64,000 bases of DNA from Lottia gigantea (taxonomy: Eukaryota; Mollusca; Gastropoda; Lottiidae), in the NCBI RefSeq assembly GCF_000327385.1, contig NW_008709752.1:1409069-1473068 (forward strand), read 5' to 3'. The first letter of the stretch is position 1. Every line of letters starts with the position of its first letter. A program made the position numbers and the translations under genes. Of this stretch, positions 1 through 12,100 are shown piece by piece. Under the pieces are notes generated by a model. The model saw only the letters and a program-made list of their open reading frames with translations, ran no database searches and was not told the DNA's origin.

Positions 1-167
1 GTCTGATTTATATAATTATTCAATCTGCCCAGTAAAATACCAGAAATATTCACCATATAGTTTGTCTCTGGTTTCAGTTTTAATCCTTGTAATTTAACAC
101 CATCATAGTTAATACCAGTTTCATCCATCTCTTTCTCTAGTTTATAATCATCAGTAGATAGTCCGAC
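1..167 (-). CDS. Exon of the VDTTPP-module gene whose 5' edge seeds a tandem array
   Basis: On the minus strand the exon starts after the acceptor TTTTATAG at 168-169 and reads VGLSTDDYKLEKEMDETG..., staying open to the window edge. Its 3' end lies outside the window. Its first ~43 bases and its acceptor are copied about six more times in the array up to ~547. It should follow exon 600-926 in the mRNA. Confidence 0.6.
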
Positions 168-3100
168 CTATAAAACAATAAAATAATCATCTATCTCTTT
201 CTCTAGTTTATAATCATCAGTAGATAGTCCAACCTATAAAACAATACAATAATCAGCTATCTCTTTCTCTAGTTGATAATCATCAGTAGATAGTCCAACC
301 TATAAAACAGTACAATAATCATCTATCTCTTTCTCTAGTTTATAATCATCAGTAGATAGTCCAACCTATAAAACAGTACAATAATCATCTATATCTTTCT
401 CTAGTTTATAATCATCAGTAGATAGTCCAACCTATAAAACAATAAACATCTATCTCTTTCTCTAGTTGATAATCATCAGTAGATAGTCCAACCTATAAAA
501 CAATAAACATCTATCTCTTTCTCTAGTTTATAATCATCAGTGGATAGCATATTATGTCCGATGGGGGTATCCGGCTCTGACTAATTTACTCTAACTTACC
601 ATAACTGATGTAGACTGATAGCTGTTAGAATCAAACTGCCAGCGAATACCAAGTGAATGATGTAGTGAAAGACAATATTATGATAGTTGATATTGGGTTG
701 TGGTCTGTGGTAAAAGGGTTATCTGTCCACTATTAGGAATAAGTTTATCAGCAATGAGTTGAACACCATCAGTTGAAACTGTTATTTGTAGACCAATTTT
801 TATTATAACATCTAATAGTAGAATAAACTTTTATAGGTTCTCTCTCAGTATATTCTTTACTAGCTTTATTCTCATCTTTCTGTATTCTTGTAAACTTCTG
901 TATATCATTTCCTCCTCTCACAGACCCTAAAATAGTTCCAAATTTCAAAACTATTTTTTAATCAAAAGTTAACACTATTTTTGGACAGAACACGAACTTA
1001 AGATATCCCCGATTAACTGGAAATATATATTTTTTTATGATGTACTGAACGAAAAAAATTCGAGGCAACACTTCTGCTGTAAATATAGAGGTTGGTGGTT
1101 GAAGAGCAACGGATGGTGTAATTGTTGCGGCTGCTATCTTATCGCCGTCCGTATGAAAATGTGAAAAAATATCCTTATTTAGACCTTAGTACAAATTAAA
1201 AACAAAAAATAGTGCACAACATTTTTTCCTTCACAAAGATCGAGCAATCATAATTCAGATGATATAATTTTATATATACAATTCACTTCATACTTGAGAT
1301 GCTTTGCTTACCTATAGCCCAGAGACAATAGTCAAGGCCAGATTCTGGATCTTCAATTTGCCAATTAACAGCTATACCATTACTGGTCTGGTAATCAACA
1401 TCCCGATCTAAATAACAGATAATATGGTTCTTACTTGTCCCGCCATATATATAACAACAGGGGGCGTAGTGTCTACTACAATATAATCAGTATAACGTCA
1501 CGCACCTGTACCGTCATGTAGATAAATCACAACAAGGTGTAGTGTCTGCTATAATAAAAACAGTATAAAGTAACGTACGTGTACCGTCATGTATATAAAT
1601 AACAACAGGAGGTGTGGTTTCCACTATAATATAATCAGTATAACGTCACGTACCTATACAGTTATATATATAAATAACCGTCATATATATAGATAACAAC
1701 AGGAGGTGTAGTGTCAATTATAATATTATAATCAGTATAACGTCACGTACCTGTACCGTCATGTATATAAATAACAACAATAGGTCTAGTGTCTGCTATA
1801 ATATAATCAGTATAACGTCACGTACCTGTACTGTATTATATGTAAAAAAGAAGGTTTATTGTCTAATATACATGTAATATAATCAGTAAAACGTCAAGTA
1901 CCTGTAACGTCATCGATCATGTACATAAATAACAACAGGAGGTGTAATGTCTAATATACATGTAATATAATCAGTATTTACGTCAAGTACCTGTACCGTC
2001 ATGTAGATAAATAACAGGTGTAGTGCCTTCTATAATATAATCAGTATAACGTCACGTACCTGTACCGTCGTGTATATGAATAACAACAGGAGGCGTAGTA
2101 TCCACCAACATATAGTTGCTATGTGATAGAGAGGTTAGATCAGCACCATTTCGCGCTTTAACAGTGAAATATAGCCGAGAGTTGTGAACCAAGGGTAGAT
2201 TATAAACAGTCACGTGATTTCTATCACCAGTGGTTGTAAATTCTCTGATCTGAGTTCCACCTTTCACTGTACCTGAATATAGATTAAATATAAAGTATTT
2301 GTTGTTCAATTATTTTACTTAAACATTGATACTACTTCTTGACATTAATGAGTTTTCTGAACAAATATAAGTGGTATGAATCATTAAACTGCGTATTATG
2401 TTAACTCTTATCCATATAATATTATGATTATTAATGTGCCATCTAATAATGCTTTTGTCCAACGGACGATCTGGTGTTGTCATGAGAACTTATATTTTCA
2501 TATTTTGTTAGCATTTGCCACTATTATATTTGTCAGAAAGTCGATGGTCTTGGAAAATTAAGTCATGATATATACCTAATGTACGAATGATGAAAATGTG
2601 ACTTAAAATGACTTACCTAGAGCCCACTGATACTCCACTATAGAACTTTCGCTATCTTTAAAATACCAGTTAAAATGTAAGGAAGACCAGTGAGGTGTAA
2701 AAGTAGGGTGATATACTATATGATTATTGTTGGTATCTTTCAATGATATATGATTTATTTTTCTAAGTTCTAGATCATCTATAGCCAATATCATATTATT
2801 TCTTGTTGTACCAATTACTAATTTCTCTCGTGTATTTATTGGTTGATAAATATAGGTGAATTTATACCAATGAATCACATTGACAAGTTGAGAACTATCA
2901 CCCTGACAGAGATCTGGATTCAGTTTAAAACTGTTTATTTCATGTCCTAATCTAATAAAACCTTCTACCATATGATTTGATAGTAAGATATCATGTGGGT
3001 AACCAACATGTACAGTAAGCTGATAAGAACAATCTGTATCTAGATTTTGAATGGTTTGTTGAATCTGATCTGTTATTGTGATATAAACTTCACCATCATG

Positions 3101-6100
3101 AGCTGTTGAATGTTGAGATGATCGAGTTTTAACACACGATTGTGAATCTGTAGACCAATGTTCTGGGATGTTAGAATTACAAGAAGTTGTTGTGTCATCA
3201 GATATTGATTCAAATGAGGGATTAAGGATGAGATTCTCTCCAATAAATTCCAGGTAACTTGCTTCAGGTGGTGAAGTATCAATAATAATCCCATTAGAGA
3301 CAGCAACTTGTGATTGTAAACCACTACCATCTACAGCATACACTTTATGAAAGATCTTAGCTCCGAAATAATAATGAGAAAATAAAAAAAACAGACTTTG
3401 TAACCCAAACAAAACGTTCTCGTTTTATGAACAGAATTGTTTGTATTCATTTACCTGATTTCAGTGTAACAGGCGATTGATCGGTGGTTTTTATTTCCAA
3501 ACCAACATTAGTCCATGGTAGTATATCACAAGTAGTGGTGTCATTCAGTCTACCAACACACCAGTTATAATTCACAATCCCTGATCCTATATCAGAGAAA
3601 CCATACCACGAAGCAGAAATCAAGCTGTCAGATGACTGGAATTCAGAGTCGTGTGGGCCTGGAACAAAACAAAAAAATTGTAAAATATAAAAAATATTGC
3701 ATCATGCTTTTAGTTATACAATAGAAATATTCAATGGCGAGTATCATTTAATGCATAAATAAACCAAGTACTAACGATCCGAGCCGCAAAACGAAACCAG
3801 AAATCCAGCACAACATTTTGTCAAAACACTGATAACAGCTAATTAACATTTTACATGATCAATGAGTAAGTATTTTATAATAAAAACGTGGTATAAAAGA
3901 GTGAGCATACCCTGCCTGGTGCAGGAGATATACTTTAATGCCATAAACGCACTTATACCTAATCCATCATGTATGATACCAGTTGAAGGTGGTGTAGAAT
4001 CAATTATGATGCCATCACTGGTGCTCCAGCTACAAAACCCAGCTTTGTTAAAGGCTAAAACTGTGCTGTAATATATCTTATTTTCTTGTAACTTTAATTC
4101 AGATATACTGAATGATTTCTGCTGTGGCAATACTTTTGTGTCAGTCCTATGGATATTGTGACCTGAAATAGCATATAAACTTTTTGACTCTAGCAGCATA
4201 AGTTGTTTCTCAAGTCGATCTGTTATTTATTTCTACATTGTCTAAAAGTTTGAAAGAATGAATGAAAATTAATCTAATTTAACAATACAAGGAACGTGTT
4301 GTACATAAATGTAAAAGAAGAAGTTGTATACCTTGTGGATGTGTACTGATATAAACCTGGTAATAATCTATACCATGAATTCCACCATTAAATTTATCTT
4401 TCCAACCAACTATTATTGTATTGTTGTTTATTTGGTAGTCAATATCTTTATTACTTGTTGTCTGTTCTAATTCTTTAACCTTTGGTAAAACAAAACAAAC
4501 CATAGTGTTAACAAGTACTCCTCCTGTTCTGGGATATAATAAAAATTTAAAAAATAAAAAAATATTTGATTACCGTTTCAAAAGTTTATCTTCGGTTTTT
4601 TTCTAGGGCTTTTTGTCATGATTTTACAAAATATAAAATAGATTGACATTTCAGAATTTTAAATAAATTTTATATGCATAACAAAATTAACATAATTATA
4701 TTCACAGCTATGTGAGCACAGTGGAATGTATTTTACATGACAAATTGACATCCTGTGTACTTACGGCTACTCCCCTTATGTAAATCAGAGTTGAAGGTTT
4801 AGAGATCACAGTGATACCAGGTGATTTATAAATATAATATCTTTTATCATCATACCACGCTCTTACAAATACTGAATAGACCAGGTTATCATGTTAGGGT
4901 ATTATCTGAAACAAATATTGTTTGACTAGATTATAATGTAGACTTAATCCCACAACAAGAAATAAAGATCTATTTTAGACTAACATCGTGTCTGTTACTA
5001 AGACCTACATAATACACTACAGTCAAGAATATTACGTATAATATTAATATAATATAATCATAAATACGTGAAAATTACGAAATGGTCGTATGGGTTTTCA
5101 AGTATTATTCTGTATTAATATGATCATACTTTGGTGAAGCATGCCATAGTGTCAATTATCATAGCAACATGTTTCTACAAACCTTTGGTTAGTGTAATAA
5201 TTGTACTCATATCTTGACCAACATCAAACCAATGTCGTTCGGCAGATGAATCAAACACGCCACTGGGCTGGTCTTCGTCAGACAGACCAATACTAACTTC
5301 GTACCTGAAAAACGCAAAGCTCTATACTTTTAAACAGTCTGAAAACTCAGCCATGTCCTAGTGTATTCGCTTTCATTGTAATGTAGTTTGTACAGCCACT
5401 TAACCTGAGAAGTCATACTACTTGGAAAAATTTTTGTAATGAAAAATATAGTGTTTGATATTTTATCGTCTGCAAAACAGTGCGTGCGTCATCATCTAAT
5501 CAGATTAATTGCATGATCTGCACCCGATTATCGACATAGTGGAAAACGATCGACTACAGATTTTTTGTCTCCTCGTTTGCCCGAAGATCGTCTGTATGCC
5601 CGTATAATAACATAATAACATAGTAGCAATATACCTAATGGGTTGAGATGCTGTATTGGTTAAAAGTCTCCATTCAGCAGATAGAAACATATTAGTTGGT
5701 GTATAATTAGTTTGAACTTTATCAGTTGATTGTAGATTAGTTACATCTATAACTTGAATGAAATCTATGTCACTGTCTACAAAACAAAAATATATATAAG
5801 GATATATGCGACAATCACATATATGTGAAAGGGTGTAAGTAAATAATGATACTATAGGTTCGATAAAGTCTCGATTAAACTGGATGCTTTTACTCCTTCA
5901 ATCTTGAATATTTTATGTTATGCTCATAACATATTTTAAATATATATATATATTTTTATATTTGACAAAATGCATTTCTCGAGCATCGACTACACTGTCA
6001 AAATGTACTGTATGGCTAAGCTGAAATATTGTTACACGAAAGAATAATATATATTATAAAGATATTTTTTTGTGTTACCATTTGTTATACAACCATTACC

Positions 6101-9100
6101 ATCTGGTTTAGGACATATTTTATCTTGTTCACTACAAACACAATGACCTTCACATTTATATGGTCGGCATCTTCTCACCAATGATCCATGATCGTTTGTT
6201 CTGAGGTCAGCATGTATCAATTGAAATTCATTGTGAATTGGTTGACTCTTTAATCCTACCAGTAGAAAATACATGTGAGATGCAATACAATCCTAACCTA
6301 TTAACGTTTAACTTAAAATAAAACCTTGGACGACTTTTAATGAGTTATTCAACTCTTATCTTCAATCGTAATTTAACGTTACCATTTTTAAGAAACGCGT
6401 ATAAGGCAGTCAATAACGTAACGTTTCTTTAACGTCTTACGTTATTTTACGTATTCCACAAGACGCTATTTTACAGAAGAATATTCACGTATTTCTTTAC
6501 TTAACATGAAAGATTAATGGTACGAATTTTTGAGAAACAAACCAGGTCCTAGAACGCGTAAGCAAGTAAAATAAAATATAAATATTTTTGTTCTTACCCC
6601 ATTAGTAGCTACAATAGATATAAAAACAGACATTCCATGGACGAGATTTCCTGATGTTTCAACTGTTTTAGTCTGTACTTCTCCTTCATTTTCCAATAAT
6701 CTACCATCCTCATGCAAGTATTTCACAGTTTTACCATCCTATCGTATACAATACCAATCATGACATACATCGTCAAAAAGAGGATAAAAAGTACATTATG
6801 ATTATGAAATCGGGATGAAAACAAAAAGACTCACACACCTTATTTAAATCAGTATAAAATGGTTTGGTACCAACAGATAAAAGATAATACTGTACACCAC
6901 TATGAAGATCTGCAAATCCCAGCCAAGCTATAGTCAATGATGTTGTGTTCCATTCGATCCATCTACCGGGATGTCTGATTAATATTGGCAGCATGGTTCG
7001 ATTCTATTGCGAAGGTTCCTGAAATCCAATGGAAAACGTTTTCTACTGTGAGATTCTCTATACCCATTACATTCATGAAAGATTTGTTTCATATTTTATA
7101 TTCTCTTAATACTCGCATTCCTTTAAAATGTGAATATTGTTTGACTTACCTCTAGTCGGAGGTGTTGTATCAACTAAAATATCATCCGATACAGAAGATA
7201 TACATAATCCCGCTAAATTACAGCCAATAACCTTCACATTGTATTTACTACCATCATGTAGAGATAAACCACTAAATACATACTCTTTTAGAACACTTGG
7301 TATCTATAATAAATACATACTCTTTTAGACCACTTGGTATCTATAATAAATACACACTCTTTTAGACCACTTGGTATCTATAATAAATACATACTTTTAG
7401 ACCACTTGGTATCTATAATAAATACATACTCTTTTAGAACACTTGGTATCTATAATAAATACATACTCTTTTAGAACACTTGGTATCTATAATAAATACA
7501 CACACTTTTAGACCACTTGGTATCTATAATAAATATATACTCTTTTAGAACACTTGGTATCTATAATAAATACACACTCTTTTAGACCACTTGGTATCTA
7601 TAATAAATACATACTCTTTTAGAACACTTGGTATCTATAATAAATACATACTCTTTTAGACCACTTGGTATCTATAATAAATACATACTCTTTTAGACCA
7701 CTTGGTATCTATAATAAATACATACTCTTTTAGACCACTTGGTATCTATAATAAATACACACTCTTTTAGACCACTTGGTATCTATAATAAATATATACT
7801 ATTTTAGAACACTTGGTATCTATAATAAATACATACTCTTTTAGACCACTTGGTATCTATAATAAATACATACTCTTTTAGACCACTTGGTATCTATAAT
7901 AAATACATACTCTTTTAGACCACTTGGTACCTCTAATAAATATATACTCTTTTAGAACACTTGGTATCTATAATAAATACATACTCTTTTAGAACACTTG
8001 GTATCTAAATAAATACACACTCTTTTAGAACACTTTGTATCTATAATAAATACATACTCTTTTAGAACACTTGGAATCTATAATAAATATATACTAATTT
8101 ATGACACTTGGTATCTTTAATAAATACATACTCTTTTAAACCACTTGGTATCTATAATAAATACATACTCTTTTAGACCACTTGGTATCTATAATAAATA
8201 CATACTCTTTTAGAACACTTGGTATCTATAATAAATACATACTCTTTTAGACCACTTGGTATCTATAATAAATACACACTCTTTTAGACCACTTGGTATC
8301 TATAATAAATACATACTCTTTTAGAACACTTGGTATCTATAATAAATACATACTCTTTTAGACCACTTGGTATCTATAATAAATATATACTCTTTGAGAC
8401 CACTTGGTGTCTATAATAAATACATACTCTTTTAGAACACTTGGTATCTATAATAAATACATACTCTGTTAGAACACTTGGTGTCTATAATAAATACACA
8501 CTCTTTTAGAACACTTGGTATCTATAATAAATACATACTCTTTTAGAACACTTGGTATCTATAATTAATACATACTCTTTTAGAACACTTGGTATCTATA
8601 ATAAATACACACTCTTTTAGAACACTTGGTATCTATAATAAATACATACTCTTTTAGACCACTTGGTATCTATAATAAATACATACTCTTTTAGACCACT
8701 TGGTATCTATAATAAATACACACTCTTTTAGAACACTTGGTATCTATAATAAATACATACTATTTTAGAACACTTGGTATCTATAATAAATACATACTCT
8801 TTTAGAACACTTGGTATCTATAATAAATACACACTCTTTTAGACCACTTGGTATCTACAATAAATACATACTCTTTTGGAACACTTGGTATCTATAATAA
8901 ATACATACTCTGTTAGAACATTTGACATCTAAACCAATAACAAATATCTAAATAGTTCTAATAGGGCTTATTGTTTATTTCCTGGGGCTCTTGAATTATA
9001 ATTTATTAAAATATATCGGTACCTCTGTTGTTGAAGAATTGAAATCACCAAGTAAATGTGGTGAAAGTGAAATATACTGATGTTCAATATCTGATTGTAC

Positions 9101-12100
9101 ATCAGTAAATTCCCATTTTACTTTAAATCCTGTTCTACATATTATTGTTGACGGTAAAATGGAAGCGAATGTTGATGATAGAGTGGTTTGTTTGGCGACA
9201 GTTGGCGGTGTAGTATCTATTATAAATCCATCAGATGTTGATTGGCTGCTTAAACCTAAAATTGAAAATTTTTCACTCCGAAAGGCTTCATTCTATATGT
9301 TGCATACCGCCTTGAGATAGAATAAATTGTGCGTTTTCTTTAAGTGAAAACACAAACGATTTACCTGCTTTATTATAAGCTGTGACAGTGATATAGATAG
9401 GTATACCAACAGGTAAATGTTGTAGTAGAGGAAGATTAGATCGGTAGATTATTTCTATAACAGGTAAAGTTTCTGGTTTCAATATTTCACTACCACCTTT
9501 ACTAGTACCAACTCTCCATTCATATTTCTCTATAGAACTTTCACTATCTTTAAACCCATACCATTTACCACCAATATATGTTCTTAGATATAAAAATATA
9601 AAAACTCAATTATCATGAATAAATTTAAATATATATATACATAATAAACGCCATGTCAATTTGTAATTTCCGAAAGGGATGACTAGATTGGTACAGATAT
9701 ATTATTTTGAAAAGAATTTCATCACAAATATCTATATAGATCCATACTAATAATTTGCTAACATAAAGACCAACCTTGAAGCCTGGAAGTCAATATCAGC
9801 ATCTCTAGTTCCATCTATCACGTGACCTCTCATTGGAGGTGTGACGTCAATCATAAAACCATCAGTAGATATGATGAACAAAGTTCTGCCATATTACATC
9901 CAGTTACCATGGTAAAATATTTAGTACAAGGAATAAATCTGATGTTAATGAAAGTAAAATCTAAAATGTAAAAATTATATTAATGATTAACATTTAAGGT
10001 TCACCAGTGTATTATTTTGACTAATCTACGACATTGTGTGAGTTTGAGTTTCTAAGATCGAAAACAACCATCAATGTATTATTTTGACTAATCTAAGTCA
10101 TTGTTCCGTGACTAATCATTGTTTGTTATTGTTTGTCTATAATAATTCTGTCTTCCCAAAATGGACTGTTACTTCTCTCGAATTCAACCATTACATATAC
10201 TGTAGAAACTTACTGTGAGAGTTACCCGTTTCTGTTTGTGGTAAAATATCATCACATCCAGGACAAGTTCCTATTTGAACAGAATAATGTTTAATAGACG
10301 AATGGGGATCATGGGATCTTTCCCATCTAACAGAAGGTGGTACAGTATTAGAGATATAATCAGTATTCGCTATGTTGTTATCACCAGAAATACCATCGAA
10401 TACTAATCCTGTTATTGGTGGTGTTGTATCCACTGTTAGTGGTCGTGATATTAACATGGTAGACATCCCAACTCCATTCATGGCCTGAAAATAATTCCGA
10501 GTTTCTTATTAGTTACATGTTTTTTTTTAAATTTATTTGGTAAATAGAGACTTAAGTTTAATTTGATTTTTTACCAGATAGATTTTGCCTTATCTAGAAA
10601 GAGTGAGGAAGAGATTTTACCTGGACGTTAATATAATAAGTAAAGCCATCCTGTAAGTTAACATTCAGTGTAGCTACATCACAATTTTCAACTGTTTCTC
10701 TTGTTTTTAATACGTCTGTTTGACCTTCTCTACTACCTACTGACCATTTATATAATTTAATACCACTTTCACTGTCTTTAAAACTTCCCATCCAACTATG
10801 AATGAATTAAATATAGTTTTATACACACGTTGTACCAATTTACTTTCTCTATCTGTGGTTGTGTGACGACATTTAGCCAAGTGTGATTGGAAAATATTAG
10901 CAGATGCTAGCGCATACTTACTCTTTCATAAAATAATTTTACATTAATTATAATATTTACCAAGCTGATATTGTATCTAAAGATATGAGATATGGTGAAG
11001 ATGTCTGTATTCTGTTTAGAAGTATTTCTGGAGCTGTATGATCAATAATTATTCCATCACTGACTACTGTTTTATTTCTATTCACAAAATCAACAGCTAC
11101 AATACATTAACAAAAGAATTGGATGAATTGTGACACCTCATAGCAGTGTTTGGATCAAATGTGAGATAATAAACTAACGATAAATGCTATAATGCAACAA
11201 TTCAAAAAAGATTTCATAACACTTTCTTGTTCTAATATATAAATATCACCTTTGACATCTTTTGCGGTACTATGAGTACATCGATTCATACCTGTGACTG
11301 TAGCGAAGTACTGGTGACCATTCTGTAGAGTTAAGTTATGGAAAACCTGGTGATTTATTAATCCAACAGTAACAGGTGATAGCACATCAGACAAATACCT
11401 CAATGAGCCTACATCAGAATAAATAATTTAAATACCCATTACTGATTGATATATCGTAAACTAAACTGTGCATTCTTGCTCAGATTAATCGTTTTGAATT
11501 AAAACATAAGTACAATCAAAAATGAAGAAAGAGAAAATGACACTCAGATGTATTCTGGTGCTTCGTACCTATTTGTACAGTATAATGTGAAATTCCACTA
11601 GGATGTACAGCTCCTCCTTCTTCTTCTACATCAATAAATGAATCCCAAAATACAGTCAAAGTATTACTAGACACCTAAATGAAATAAAATAGAATTTGAA
11701 CGTCAATACAATATTTTGTTGCTCTACTGTGAATCAGTATGCACACCAAATCAATAAAGTAATTAAGTATAAAAATAAGCAATTGTTCGATATTTTTCTT
11801 TTTCTTTAGTAAATATATTTGTATGATATCTGGATCTTATGTTTGGGTATTGGCAGTAAATTAATACCTAAATGAAATTTCAATGTGATATTTCGTTGTT
11901 ATACAAATAATCAGAATACATAAGACGCACCATGTACTCGATTATAGCAAAGATTTGTAATGATTTTAGAGATAATTTCGAATCATTACAGAAATATTAG
12001 AAAGACGATAATCAATTGTGTGATACTTTTTATCCCTTTGAGCTATTAAGAAAAATTGAAATTTCTAGATCTTAAGTTTGGGTATTGGCAGTTAATTAAC

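Noticed and set aside
3073-3330. 85-aa second minus-strand ORF
   Set aside because: Alternative frame of the long exon 2617-3360, which carries the real VDTTPP signature.
7267-8935. CRISPR-like regular repeats
   Set aside because: Units are contiguous with no unique spacers, and the genome is plainly eukaryotic with introns; it is a minisatellite.
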